From contig CM067537.1 of the NCBI GenBank assembly GCA_034509925.1, positions 6,775,001 through 6,839,000 on the forward strand: a DNA stretch of 64,000 nucleotides, read 5' to 3'. Positions 12,772 to 24,270 of the stretch are shown piece by piece (position 1 is the stretch's first letter; each line of letters opens with the position of its first letter). The notes under the pieces are model-generated. The model was not told where the DNA came from. It worked only from the letters and a program-made list of their open reading frames with translations, and made no database searches. The position numbers and the translations under genes are program-made. Origin of the DNA: Hirudinaria manillensis. Lineage: Eukaryota; Annelida; Clitellata; Hirudinida; Hirudinidae.

Positions 12772-14216
12772 TGCCACGTCTTCAGTTGTTTCTAGATCCT
12801 CGTTGGCCACAAATTCCAAGCCACATTCAGTGCTGCAGCTGAAATTTGGAATTCATATTCAGAAGTAATTGAAGTTAATAAAGTATATATATATATCAAC
12901 AACCTGTTATTTCGCTTGAATACTGGGTTTTTTTTACAAATACCAATTTATATATATATATATATCAACAACCCGTTATTTCGCTTGAATACTTGGTTTT
13001 TTTTACAAATACCTTTCAGCCGATCTCCACATATCACGTAATCACCGATATAATCACTGAAAGAAAGTTTAACATCCAGTAAGTTTCTAATTTTGCAAAG
13101 ACAAAGAATGTATTCATTCCCTGTGAAAAATATCCAAGGTTCCATACAATATGACAAATCTTCTTCTCTAAACATGAATCATTTTTTGTGATATGATTAT
13201 TCATATAACATTGTGCTCAAACTAAAAATTATTATTTATACAAAGCCTAGTATGTTTCACACATTTTTCTAGTTTTTGCTTTATTTCTGACATTTTCAGA
13301 GCCAATATTTGCCTGTTAATAGCCACTGGTGATAAATTCATCTTAAGATAAAACCTTAAAGAAGATAAGATGTTGCTTGAAAGTTTACATTATTACTATT
13401 ATTACACTCAAATATCCAAATCAATCGATCCTAAATTTAATGAATTATTTAAACATCACCAAACAACAGCAACAAATAAAATAAGACCTGGCTCAATTTG
13501 AAGCTTATTTACCAATGTTTTGAAATAGTTAGTTTGGCTTTTATAAAAATGTCACCCAAACTAGTTGAGAAAAATCCTGATTTTTGTACCATAATATGAA
13601 TAAAAATACCTAGCTATTGGGATTTAATCTGTTCTGGCTGTTCGTGTCTGTTCCTTCTTACATCAAGATTTTCTGATCGAGGATCTTACTGTACAAAGAA
13701 GGATGTGGCAAATCAAAGTCCAACAACTGAAAACATATAATTGTGAATGGTAAAAATAAAATGATGGAGATAAAATTAACCCAACCCTAACCCATAAAAT
13801 TGAAACAAGAACTGCAGTCTTTGATATTGTAATAGTTTTGAAGATCAAAACCACGATGAAGTAAATGACATTATGTATACAAGTGCAGTAGCTATTATGT
13901 CCACCCAAAATACGCATGTGCCTCTTTAATTCTAGATAAGTTTTCACCATTAGAGATCGATCTTATTTCTCTACAGATCTCAGTTAGACATTTATAAATG
14001 TGATATCTTGATCTTTGATTACCTTTACTGAATAGGTTAAATATCAATGAAGGTTTATAAACGTTAATCATGTGCGTCGATATGTAGGAGGGGACTAGAT
14101 TTCAAAGCCATTGTGTTTTGATAGACAACCCATCAAACCTCCTCACTGAGTCATATCTAAAACCAAATCAAAAATATTCAATACCTTCCAATGAACTATC
14201 TTCTTAAACCGAGCCA
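12772..14216 (-). CDS. Possible small multi-exon gene, unrecognised (fragmentary)
   Basis: Several minus-strand pieces look like exons, but I could not join them with certainty. A start at about 14216 reads MARFKKIVHWK and runs into a donor (AAG then GTATTG). At about 13730 an acceptor precedes LLDFDLPHPSLY and a good donor GTAAGA. Around 13340-13260 there is a helical stretch, AINRQILALKMSEIKQKLEK. A 44-base exon near 13066-13023 (DYIGDYVICGDRLK) has acceptor and donor. A possible last exon near 12839 follows a TTTCAG acceptor. In that exon one frame continues the 44-base exon to a stop (AAALNVAWNLWPTRI). Another reads CSTECGLEFVANEDLETTED and onward to a stop. No family recognised. It may be a real small gene, a decayed one or chance. 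Confidence 0.25.
12883..13012. repeat. Tandem duplication of about 70 bases
   Basis: Two adjacent near-identical copies each carry an (AT)n run, then ATCAACAACC, then TTATTTCGCTTGAATACT, then a poly-T and ACAAATACC. They differ at only a few positions, so the duplication looks recent. The second copy ends at the putative donor of the 44-base candidate exon. Confidence 0.8.
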
Positions 14217-15633
14217 TAATTTCAACCCAAATTACACTTAAGGAGAGTAGCAAAGAAAGTTGATTTCAAAAACTCCGGCAACACCAACGATCCAAGCACG
14301 CAGAAAAGCCGTTACAGAAACCTACGCATTAAGGTTTGTCGCCTGACCCAGAAAGAGTTAGTTCCATTGAATCAGTTACAACAATTAAATAAATAATATA
14401 AATAATATTGCGTAATATTATAATACGTTAAATTAAACTAAATTTAAGTGTAAAATTCAAAATCTTAAGAAATTACATTATCTTTGCAGTGGAGATCATT
14501 CATTGTTGAAAGACCGACAATATATACGAATTGTTATTTAAAACACTCATATTACTTAATAAAAAATTAAATATATCATTAAACACATTAATTAATAATT
14601 ATATTTTATTGAATAAAAATCAGGCATGTAAAACAAAATGTTGATGTTAAAACCTATTGTTGACGTTATTGTTATAATTAAACTTTGAATCATAGATGGC
14701 ATTTTAACCATATCGGATTGGTTGGTAACCTGGGTATATGTGGGTCGTTGGCGAGAATCAATCACTGGGGCCCAACTTTCCATTTCCACTTTGCCTTTAT
14801 TTGTCCCCTGCGTGTTCAGTTGCCATGGGCAACGACCACAACAATATTCTCGGAACAATGCCGGTTATTTTTTCTGAAGAACATTACAACTATCGATGAT
14901 TAGGGCGATGATGATGATGGTGAGGAAGAAGATGATAACGACGACGATGATGATGATGATAATAACAATGACGATGACCACGATGAGGTCGTTGTTCCAC
15001 AATTGAAAGTGATGCATAAATAATTACATGACTGATTGCTATCAACGATGATGATGACGACAATTACGATCAAACATTGCAGCTTAATATAATATAATAA
15101 GTAAACCTTATTATACCATAAAATTAATTAAATAACGATTAATTAAGCAATAAAAAAATTAAATAATGAAAATCATACTAGCAGCCTATGGATGATGGCA
15201 ACAACTCCATAGTGATGATGATGATGATGATGATGATGATGACGATGATGATCATGATGATGTACGTTTAATAATCGCATCACCATAATGCCTTTGTCAA
15301 TAGCTCCTCTGTTGCTGATGTGTGGACATCATTGGTGCGCAATGTTTACCTCATCGGTTTAATGGAGTTTCCACCTTAGTCACCATTAAACTTACCGTCG
15401 TTTCCCACGGCCACGGTCGCTTACCATCGCCAACGACGCCGCCGCCGCCGACGACGACGACGATGATGATGATGATGACGACGATACTGTCAACAAAGAT
15501 AAACATAGATTGATGTTGTTATTAAAAGCAACAGCAACAACGACAACGACTACGACCGACGTTAATTGTCTCGACTTCTGGGAACATTAACTTCGTCGTA
15601 TATAAATGATAATGATATCAATAAATAATATTC

Positions 15634-15856
15634 ATATATTATATTATATTATATTATATTATATTATATTATATTATATTATATTATATTATATTATATT
15701 ATATTATATTATATTATATTATATTATATTATATTATATTATATTATATTATATTATATTATATTATATTATATTATATTATATTATATTATATTATATT
15801 ATATTATATTATATTATATTATATTATATTATTATATATTATATTATTATATATTT
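15634..15856. repeat. (ATATT)n pentanucleotide array, about 44 copies
   Basis: An almost pure array of TATTA/ATATT units spanning about 220 bases, breaking down to imperfect ATT/AT units only at its right end. The apparent Tyr-Ile repeat ORF through it is an artefact of the 5-base period, which contains no stop on the plus strand in that phase. Confidence 0.95.
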
Positions 15857-15965
15857 CATTATATTTTTTTAATAATATCAATATTATCAAGAGTTTCTAT
15901 TAATATAATTGTAAATGTAATAGTCATATCATTGCATGTAATTATATTGAAATATGATTGAAATA

Positions 15966-16002
<37 letters not shown>

Positions 16003-16755
16003 ATTACAGCAAATATTTTATCGCTCCAGCTTAATTTCTCATTTTATGAAACGCTGGATTTTGGAATACGAGTCTAATAAATGTAAATCATCAATAGTCA
16101 ATATTAATATTATTATTATTATGATTTTTAATAATAATGATATTATTATTATTATTATTTTATCATTATTATTTTGAAATATAATAAATATGAGGAAAGT
16201 GTCGAAACGGGCTATAGATTATTTCAAATAAACTTCTCCATTGAGCTCGTCGTCATGGTTACGATGCAAACAAGAGGAGACAAACGCTTCGCTTCCAGCA
16301 CGCGAGTTTCCGGGAAAATTAATCAACATTTTATGCTTTTCACTTGATAATCATTTCTAAACGATTCAATACATTTAGATAGTGATTATGATAGTGATTA
16401 TGGTGGTGATAATGATGGCGACGATGGAATATGGTGATGATGATGATGATGATCACGATGCTTTTAATATGGCGACAGGATTTTGATAATGATGCTTTCC
16501 TCTCCCTCGAGTGGAGTTTCCGAATTTCCAGAAAATAGACAGGAAGTGACGTCACCGGCGTTATCTGGAGTCCCATAAACAGGGTTCAGGCGTCAACTAA
16601 ACTACCTGGGATTTGATTCCTAACGTTACACAAGGGGGGGAGGTCGGTGATGATAATGATGATGATGGCGACGACGACGATGACGATGACATTGACCGGG
16701 TAACCTTAAGAGCTTAGATTAAGCTTCTTGGCATCACTAATAAAAATTCAATCGG

Positions 16756-16756
<1 letters not shown>

Positions 16757-16837
<81 letters not shown>

Positions 16838-16852
16838 GTTGTTGTTGTTGTT
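16757..16852. repeat. (ATT)n trinucleotide run passing into (GTT)n
   Basis: About 27 uninterrupted ATT units followed by five GTT units, with no coding context on either side. Confidence 0.9.
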
Positions 16853-17065
16853 ATTTTATATTATTTTTCACTTGCTATAAATTTCGACCGCAACAACAAA
16901 AAGCCACTGCAAATGAACATCTTTTATCTTTTGTGAAGGATAAAAAGTCTGTTTTTATTGCTACAAAACGACACAAATTTCCAATTTATGATGCTGTCTT
17001 GAAAGAAGAGTCTAATTAATTTTCCAATAAGAGACATTATTGTATGAGTGTTATTATTATTATTG

Positions 17066-17096
<31 letters not shown>

Positions 17097-17785
17097 TTGT
17101 AAATCATTATCATCGACATCAACAGAATGACTGAAAGTATGTGATGGAAAAAACCATTGCAACTATTGGAACGAAAAACCCAGGAAAAAAATGGAGACAC
17201 AGATCCTGTGCAAAATTTGGATTCTTGGATTGTTTGCTGGGGGCAAAAATTAGAAAATAAATTGCAGCATTTTGTTTTAAAATGTTTAAAAATCGATTCT
17301 AAGTTCGATGTGAGTTGATGTGCAGAGTCGATAATCGTTTCCATGGCGACCGTAGTTGTTATTGTTATACGATCGTAAGGATGGAATACAAAAAAGTTAC
17401 TACTGGAAATGAAACTACTTCAAAACATGGAATGTCATTAAATGTGTCCCTTGTCATGTCTTTCTCTCTCCTCTCTCTCTCTCTCTCTCTCTGTGCCTGC
17501 AAGTGACAAACATCATTTACGACTTAAAAGTAATAAAATCAATTTATTTTATAAATCTCTATTTGTATTTATTCATGTATTTTAAATATTAATATTAAAT
17601 TTTGTTGCTTCTATGTTTGTTTAGCCTCGAGAGTAATCAAGACGGTATTACAACATACATAAATTTAATTTTATTAAATAATTATTAAATATTAAATATT
17701 TAAATATTAAAAAAGAAACAAAACAATTGTTTTCGGATGTAAACAGTAATTTGAGGAGACTCACACGAGAGGAAAGCTTCTGCTA

Positions 17786-18641
17786 TCATTTCAACTGACA
17801 CAAAAGTTCAGCATTTGCATTCAAGAATTCCTCTTTGCTGATCTTCCCGTCGCTATTCTTGTCCGCCATCTTGATGAGTTTCTGATTTTCGAAAGAAAAA
17901 GAAAATTAAATTCAATAACAATAATAATAATATTAAATTAATAATTCGATGGTAATTCATAACCATATTTTATTTTAATAAATAAAATAGTAGTGATTTG
18001 AGGTTATCACTATCATTTGATTAATACATTGTGATCTCCAAGGAGGATAAATCTTTACATAGACATGACTTCTGAATGATCACATATTAATATTATTATT
18101 ATTAATATTATAATTATTATTATTATTATTAACCGATAAATATGCCGATTATATTATATTAATTATATTAGTCTGATTTCAATATTAATTTAGTTATGAA
18201 TAAACAAATGCCAAGTTGATAATTTCACATTAGTATTAAAAATATTAAAATGCCACGATATCCTTATACATGCACCGTAATGGGTAAATTGTCCATTTCT
18301 GTCTATCACTATGGCATTAACAATACTGTACAACAATAATGAAATAATGCCATAATTTCAATAATATTGATAATTGTTGTTAGTATAGAATTAGTAATAA
18401 TAAAAATTAATACAATGTTACTACTATGCGTTACAAGACGAGTACGATTACCCCATTACCCACTCTAAAATGTCCACCATCTCACCGCCGAAGCCTCTTT
18501 GACCTTGTCCTTACTGAGGGTCTTGTAAGCATCGAGGGTCACCATGAAGTTCTGGAGCTCCGTGGCCGTGACGTAACCGTCACCGTTGGCGTCCAGTTTC
18601 TTGAAGGCAGCTTCCAGTTCAGCTTTGACTTTGCAGGCCAT
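17786..18641 (-). CDS. Small two-EF-hand calcium-binding protein, 83 aa, two exons
   Basis: Exon 1 (18641-18486, 52 codons) and exon 2 (17881-17786, 31 codons plus stop) join in phase 0 with good GT-AG borders. The product has one EF-hand pair and almost nothing else. Loop 1 is DANGDGYVTATE and loop 2 is DKNSDGKISKEE. Both are canonical 12-residue loops with Asp at position 1, Asp at 5, Gly at 6 and Glu at 12, so both should bind calcium. There is no signal peptide, membrane segment or extra domain. The size resembles the small (about 8 kDa) calcium-binding proteins known from several invertebrates, but a fold this short cannot be assigned to an orthologue by eye. It is probably a cytosolic calcium sensor or buffer. 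An upstream TATA box suggests regulated, possibly strong, expression. Confidence 0.85.
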
Positions 18642-18817
18642 TTTCTCGTAGACAACTGATTGAGGCAGTTGATTGCAGACGTTGATTGCTTGATTGAGAT
18701 TAATCGAGATTAATCGCAGAGATTATTGCCGTCGAAGATTCACTTGCTAGACTGACGAGCCCTGGGCTTTTAGAGAAAGAGGTTCTGTGGGTATGCTGGA
18801 ATTAGAGGTTTGTCGCT

Positions 18818-18827
18818 GGCTTTTATA
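18818..18827 (-). promoter_or_regulatory. TATA box of the EF-hand gene
   Basis: The minus strand reads TATAAAAGCC about 180 bases upstream of the start codon at 18641. A transcription start about 30 bases downstream would leave a 5' UTR of roughly 150 bases with no upstream intron needed. The match is to the metazoan consensus TATAAAAG. Confidence 0.5.
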
Positions 18828-18849
18828 TTATTCTTTCCATTCCTCTCCC

Positions 18850-21800
18850 TCGTCTTCGTCGTCATCTCTCGTCGCCTTTCCAACCTGGAAAGCCGTCAAA
18901 ACGCGGCATCGATGAAATCGATCGGTGGGGAAAATGTAGTTCAACCTGCTTTTTTTTTTATTTTGTTTTGTCTCCGTACGTCCAACGGATCGTGGTTGTC
19001 AAAAAAATCAATCAATCTTTCAATCGGTCAACCATCAATCAATTCTGTCTCCTGTCTCATTAATGCTTCAAGGTTTAATAGGGTGGAGTTCAGATTTAAA
19101 AAAAAACATTTAAATGTAAATTTAAAAAAATGTTTAATTTGGAGTTGATGCTCACGACCTAGACATCAGATGGAGCCACTGAATCGTAACTAAACCAACG
19201 ATTACTTATCGTCGTCGACGTTGCTGTTGTTGTTGTGATGGTGTTGTGTTGTTAGCTCTGCGACTGCCAAGAAGATCTGATTGAAATGAAATGATTTATG
19301 AGCTTCGAATGCGTTCCCTTCTGATCAATAACTTGGTTTGGGATTTTTTTTTTCCTATTTCCATTTCCATGTTATTACGTACAGTTTCATCCCATCGAGT
19401 TCAGTGCGGTAAATGTTGAATAAATGTTGCATCATACGATAAAAAATTATTTGTTATTGTTGTTGTTTTTCTGGGTCGGAATAGGAGCAAAAGAACCTCT
19501 GTTCACGATGCTATTATTCTGCCAGAGTTCATGACGACAACGACTGAAAATGCCAGCAAAAATGGACCGCAAGTAATGATTGTTTGCGTTAATGTTGCCA
19601 ACATAATTGTAAACTTATTGATATCATCGGGAAAACATTTGCCATTGTTCTTAACTTGATTAATCACATCGGTGTGGATCAGTTGTTGATATATTATTAT
19701 TATTATTATTATTTTTTTTTTTATAAAAACAATTATTTAATGTTCCATAGATAGAAGCATAATAACAAGCTTCAAGCTTTACTTAACTGACGGTAAGGAT
19801 AATAATAACAACAATAATAATAATAATAATAATGATGATGATGATGATGTTGATAATGATGATGATGGTGGTGATGATAACGATGGACGTCTTTTGTGTC
19901 GCTGTCAACATCCATGCCGTGGTCATGACAACCATTCAAACTAAAGGACCGGTCGATCAATTTTTCCTTCCCATCAAGACTTCTGGCGCTCGATTTTCAC
20001 TTTGATCGTTGTCCTCTGCTCGTTGCTGACGGAGACAAAAATATTGAATGCGATGTGCCCTTATTAATCGTACCCTTTGTGTATTAGTTCACCACATCTA
20101 ATATTACGACAATAGCAGGTGTTTGTAATTCCAGTTATATTAATTATAGTTATTGTAATTTTAATAATCACTTTTAGTTAAACCGCTATTCGCTTGGACG
20201 TGACCTCTCACTCTGTTAATCTGTTTCGATTACGATTGTGGCTATTTTAAATGATGACGACGACGATGATGTTAACACTACTAAGTTATCACATATCTAG
20301 ATATTCGATGCAGATCTTCAGATAAAAGCTTCTTTGAGATTCGATTTTCGGTCATTTGATCCTCAACTTTCGGTGCTGAAATTAAATTTAACAAATATCC
20401 GATGTCTGAGTGGTTTGCTTTTAAATCCACTTTTTTTCTTCTGTTTTTCTTTTATGCCCTTTTTATTTCTCTCTCATTTGGATCAAACGCGTTCGGGCTT
20501 GTTTTATCGATAATAGTCAGGCGAATTTGGCGCTACCTTGCGGTGCGGATCAGAATTTCGGTGAAAATGGGGCTGGAATAAAAATGATTGAATAACGGAA
20601 GGTTGCAAAGGTGGAACGAGGAACAAGACGAGAGTACAGGCATTCATGGATCCAGAGTTACAGAAAAAAGCAACGAACAACGAATCGTCGATAACCGGAT
20701 CCGAGAAGTCAATGAAATCAGGAAATCATTCTTACCCTCCCTGGAAGAGCCATTGTTTCCATGTAATTCTTCCATTCGCTCTGTGCTACCTGAGGTTTCT
20801 GATCTCCTTCCCTATCGACTATTCGTGGATGTTTCGTCGCAAGTACACGCAAGTCGTATCGTGTGCTGCCATTACAATTTTAACTGATCTGAAGAAAGTT
20901 TTTGACTGTAAAACTTTCTAAAAGGCTTGAAGGCTCAACATCAAGTCTGTTGCCTTGAATGCATCTCGAGATATTTTCGCGAGAAATATCGTATTATTCT
21001 AGATATTTCTCTTGGATGAATTTTAGATTATATTAGAAAGAGTGACAGATTTATAAATGAATAAGTCTGTCATCTGTGGGTTTGATTCCAATGCTTAAAG
21101 CGGGTCAAGAGATCCAGATGGAGAAAGGAAACATAAACTTTCAAGGTCTCTATGGTCCGTGCCGCTAGAATTTATTTAACAGTAATTGCCAAAGATGCAG
21201 TCTTCCGGTTCAAAGACTCTATTCTCCGAGGCTGCATGGAAATGACAATCGGAATACGTCATGGCCGATGGGAAATCTTCCGCGGGCGGGAAGACCACAC
21301 GCGAAAACAAAGACTAACGATACTAATCATCGACAATGACTGAGCAGTCCCTAGTATGGAACCCGGATGACGGATGGGAGAGAAGCTTTAGAACATTTCC
21401 AGCCATCACATGAATTAACCATACATAACTCAGCTCCCTAGACAATAGTCGGAAAAGAAAAGAAAAGAATATGCGTACCGGTTGGATGTATGACTAATCT
21501 TTTCAATCAAATGGAAAGAATGGGGGACCATTAATTCCATCAGTCTGTTGCTGCAGAAGACGTAATACACACGTTGTTCGAAATAATATCAATATCTTAT
21601 TGTTATCTTGTTATTTAAATTTGTTCGTGCTGGTGATATCAACATTAAAGTCAAACAAACGTTATTTCGGATGAAAAAGTGCTTAAAGGTATTGGTCACT
21701 TGAAACTCTCGAAAAGAAATAATGTTCCGCTTTGCACTCTTTTTTTTAACTAAACGACCTCGCACCTCGTTTCGAAACTCGTCAATCTCCGGGGAGCTGA

Positions 21801-22617
21801 AAAATGTTCGAAAAATTTTGAGGCATCCACTCCAGTGAAAAAAAGAGGTGGAAAGTGAAAAGGTTCGGTCGTAAATTTAAAATGTCGTCCCAAGAGTAAA
21901 TTGACTGGAAGATTTGTGACCAGGGTTTGTCAGGACATTTCTCTCTGACATTCGAGCTTTGAGGGAGTTTATTACGAGCATCATTAACCCGCTAAATAAC
22001 GCCATTAATTTTCCCTTCGTCTCATAGATTATTACATAACATAATGAAGGAAAGGACATATCTGCGCGATATTGAATATTGTTATTAGAACTATTCTACA
22101 CTAGTAGAATTGTGGAAATATCGGAAAAGGAAAGTTCAATGCAGATTTGCAGAGATGTTACTGCTTTTGAAAATGAAAATCTTTATTTCAGGGAATGGAG
22201 AGGTCCCGATCTCCGGACAGCCTAATGAATGTTCATCTCACAAGTCGGGGTTACCAAAAAACTATTTATTCCCTCCAATCATGTCTCTGGTTTAATGCAC
22301 AAAACATTTTAGGATGTCAAATCTTAGCGGCGTTTTCCTTTCTTGAAATTTGGTTTATCGATAAATAATACTAGTTTTGGTTGTTGGTAAATAAATGAAT
22401 GCGCCGAGTTTTTATTTCGTTTTTTTCGTGTTTGGTAGTTGGGCGTTTATAATTTAAAACTTAACTTTTTCAAATAACATAAATTTTAAAAAATAATATA
22501 ATTTTGCAAATAATATAATTTTGCAAATAATATCAATATCAAAGCAATTCATTACTTTTTCGTTTCTTGGACGTTAATTTGACAAGTAAACAAACGTTCG
22601 TGTAATTCTTTGTAAAC
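18850..22617. other. Gene-poor stretch, nothing recognised
   Basis: About 3.8 kb between the EF-hand gene promoter and XAB2. Open frames exist (for example near 20590-20920 on the plus strand) but overlap each other in different frames, lack splice context and resemble no family known to me. Short (ATT)n and GAT runs occur near 19690-19720 and 19800-19880. No transposon ends were recognised. Confidence 0.5.
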
Positions 22618-24236
22618 ATGGAAGCCAGTTTTATCATTGTAAGTGTTTCTGAATTTTGGTTTCGTTCAAAAAATCACTTCGGATCCACAACAGATTAGTA
22701 GTGCCGCATCTGCGTACTAAAAAGACGAAAATTGACCTAAGATAGCTGATAGTTTAATACGAAGCTATTTTTAGTCTAAGCATTCAACCGTAATTGCGAT
22801 TGCAAAAAATAATTTTAATGAAATATTGCTTATTTTGTGTTATATGTCTTTATAAGATATTTTTGCAGTATATTCGTGGAAATAATGTTAACATCAGATG
22901 AAAATAGGAGTCCAAATAACTTAATTAATAAATTATTGAATGGATTTTTATTAATATAACGTCATACAGCATTGTACTGCAAATTAGCTTAGGAGATTCA
23001 GGCTGCCATCAATAAGTTGGTCTGCTCCTTTGCTGTGAATGACGCCTGCAATCCTCCTTAAGTTTATGCTCTTTTGGGCACTATGTATCACTCTTATTAT
23101 GCAGTTTATCAACAACCTTTTAGCTTATTTTTTGACAAATTAGCTTTAAGAAAGAAAAGTTATGCTTTGTTCTTTGTCTTTTTGGTTAATACATTTTAAT
23201 TAATTTACATTGGGAAAGTCAACTGACATTTGAAATGACATTTTAAAATTCAAGGAAACTGAGGACATTCCCTATGAAGAGGAAATTCTGAGGCATCCAT
23301 ACACATTGAAGTGTTGGCTGAGGTACATCGAACACAAAAGGAATGCACCGGATAGTCGCATAAACTGGATCTATGAGAGGGCACTCAAAGAGCTCCCGGG
23401 CAGGTTGGTCCCTCGGTCGATGAATATTCATGGACTCTCATTTTATTTATTTATTTATTTATTGCATGTGTTTGTGGAAATTAATTATTTCATTTTGAGA
23501 CAATAATGGATGAATTTTTAGCAGCCAAAATTTTTAATTATTTGTAATTTGCAATTGTATGCCTTAAAGGCCTCTGAGTGAAAAGCTTCTATTGTAATTA
23601 ATTATAAATAATATTTACATTAAAAATGCCTCCAACTAAGAATATAAAAATAACAAACATTACTATTACAGCTACAAGCTCTGGTACAACTATATGAAAT
23701 TGAGAAAGGAGCAGGTGGCAAAAAAGCGATTGGATGACCCCCAGTACGAAGAGGTCAACTCCACCTTCGAGAGGGCTCTCGTATTCATGCACAAAATGCC
23801 TCGCCTCTGGCTGGAGTATCTTCATTTCCTGGTGGATCAGGGTTTCGTCACTCGCACCCGTAGGACCTTCGACAGGGCACTGAGGTCTCTGCCCATCACC
23901 CAGGCCTACAGGATCTGGAAGTTGTACCTGGAGTTTCTGAATCTGTACCCTGATCTGACTGAGACTGTAGTCAGATGCTACAGGAGGTACCTGAAGGTAA
24001 GAAGGGAGACAATTAGATAAGCCTGTTGTTGTTGTTGTTGCTACTTATGTAATTTAATTGGTTTAAGTTTTGGCTTTTAAAATTATTTGTGCATCTTTAT
24101 GATTTATTGCTGGCAATCATTAGGGTATCCCAATGTGGCTGAAGCATTATATTTATTAAATAGAATTAAAATTGAGCATATATAAGTATTATATATATAA
24201 ATATTATATATATAAATATTATTATATATATAAATA

Positions 24237-24270
<34 letters not shown>

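Larger units (their letters stand above)
14217..17785. repeat. Microsatellite-rich spacer
   Basis: This stretch is dominated by simple repeats: GATGAT runs (about 14900-14960, 15210-15255, 15455-15480, 16430-16455), (AAT)n near 15970-15995, (ATT)n near 16140-16165 and 17050-17090, and (CT)n near 17460-17495. No coding exon could be supported. The larger arrays are listed separately. Confidence 0.7.

Noticed and set aside
15606-15872. Open frame encoding repeated Tyr-Ile-Ile-Leu
   Set aside because: It is the (ATATT)n array; a 5-base period without stops in this phase gives a long meaningless frame.
20588-20921. Two overlapping plus-strand frames in the gene-poor region
   Set aside because: They overlap in different frames, lack splice context and show no recognisable protein features.
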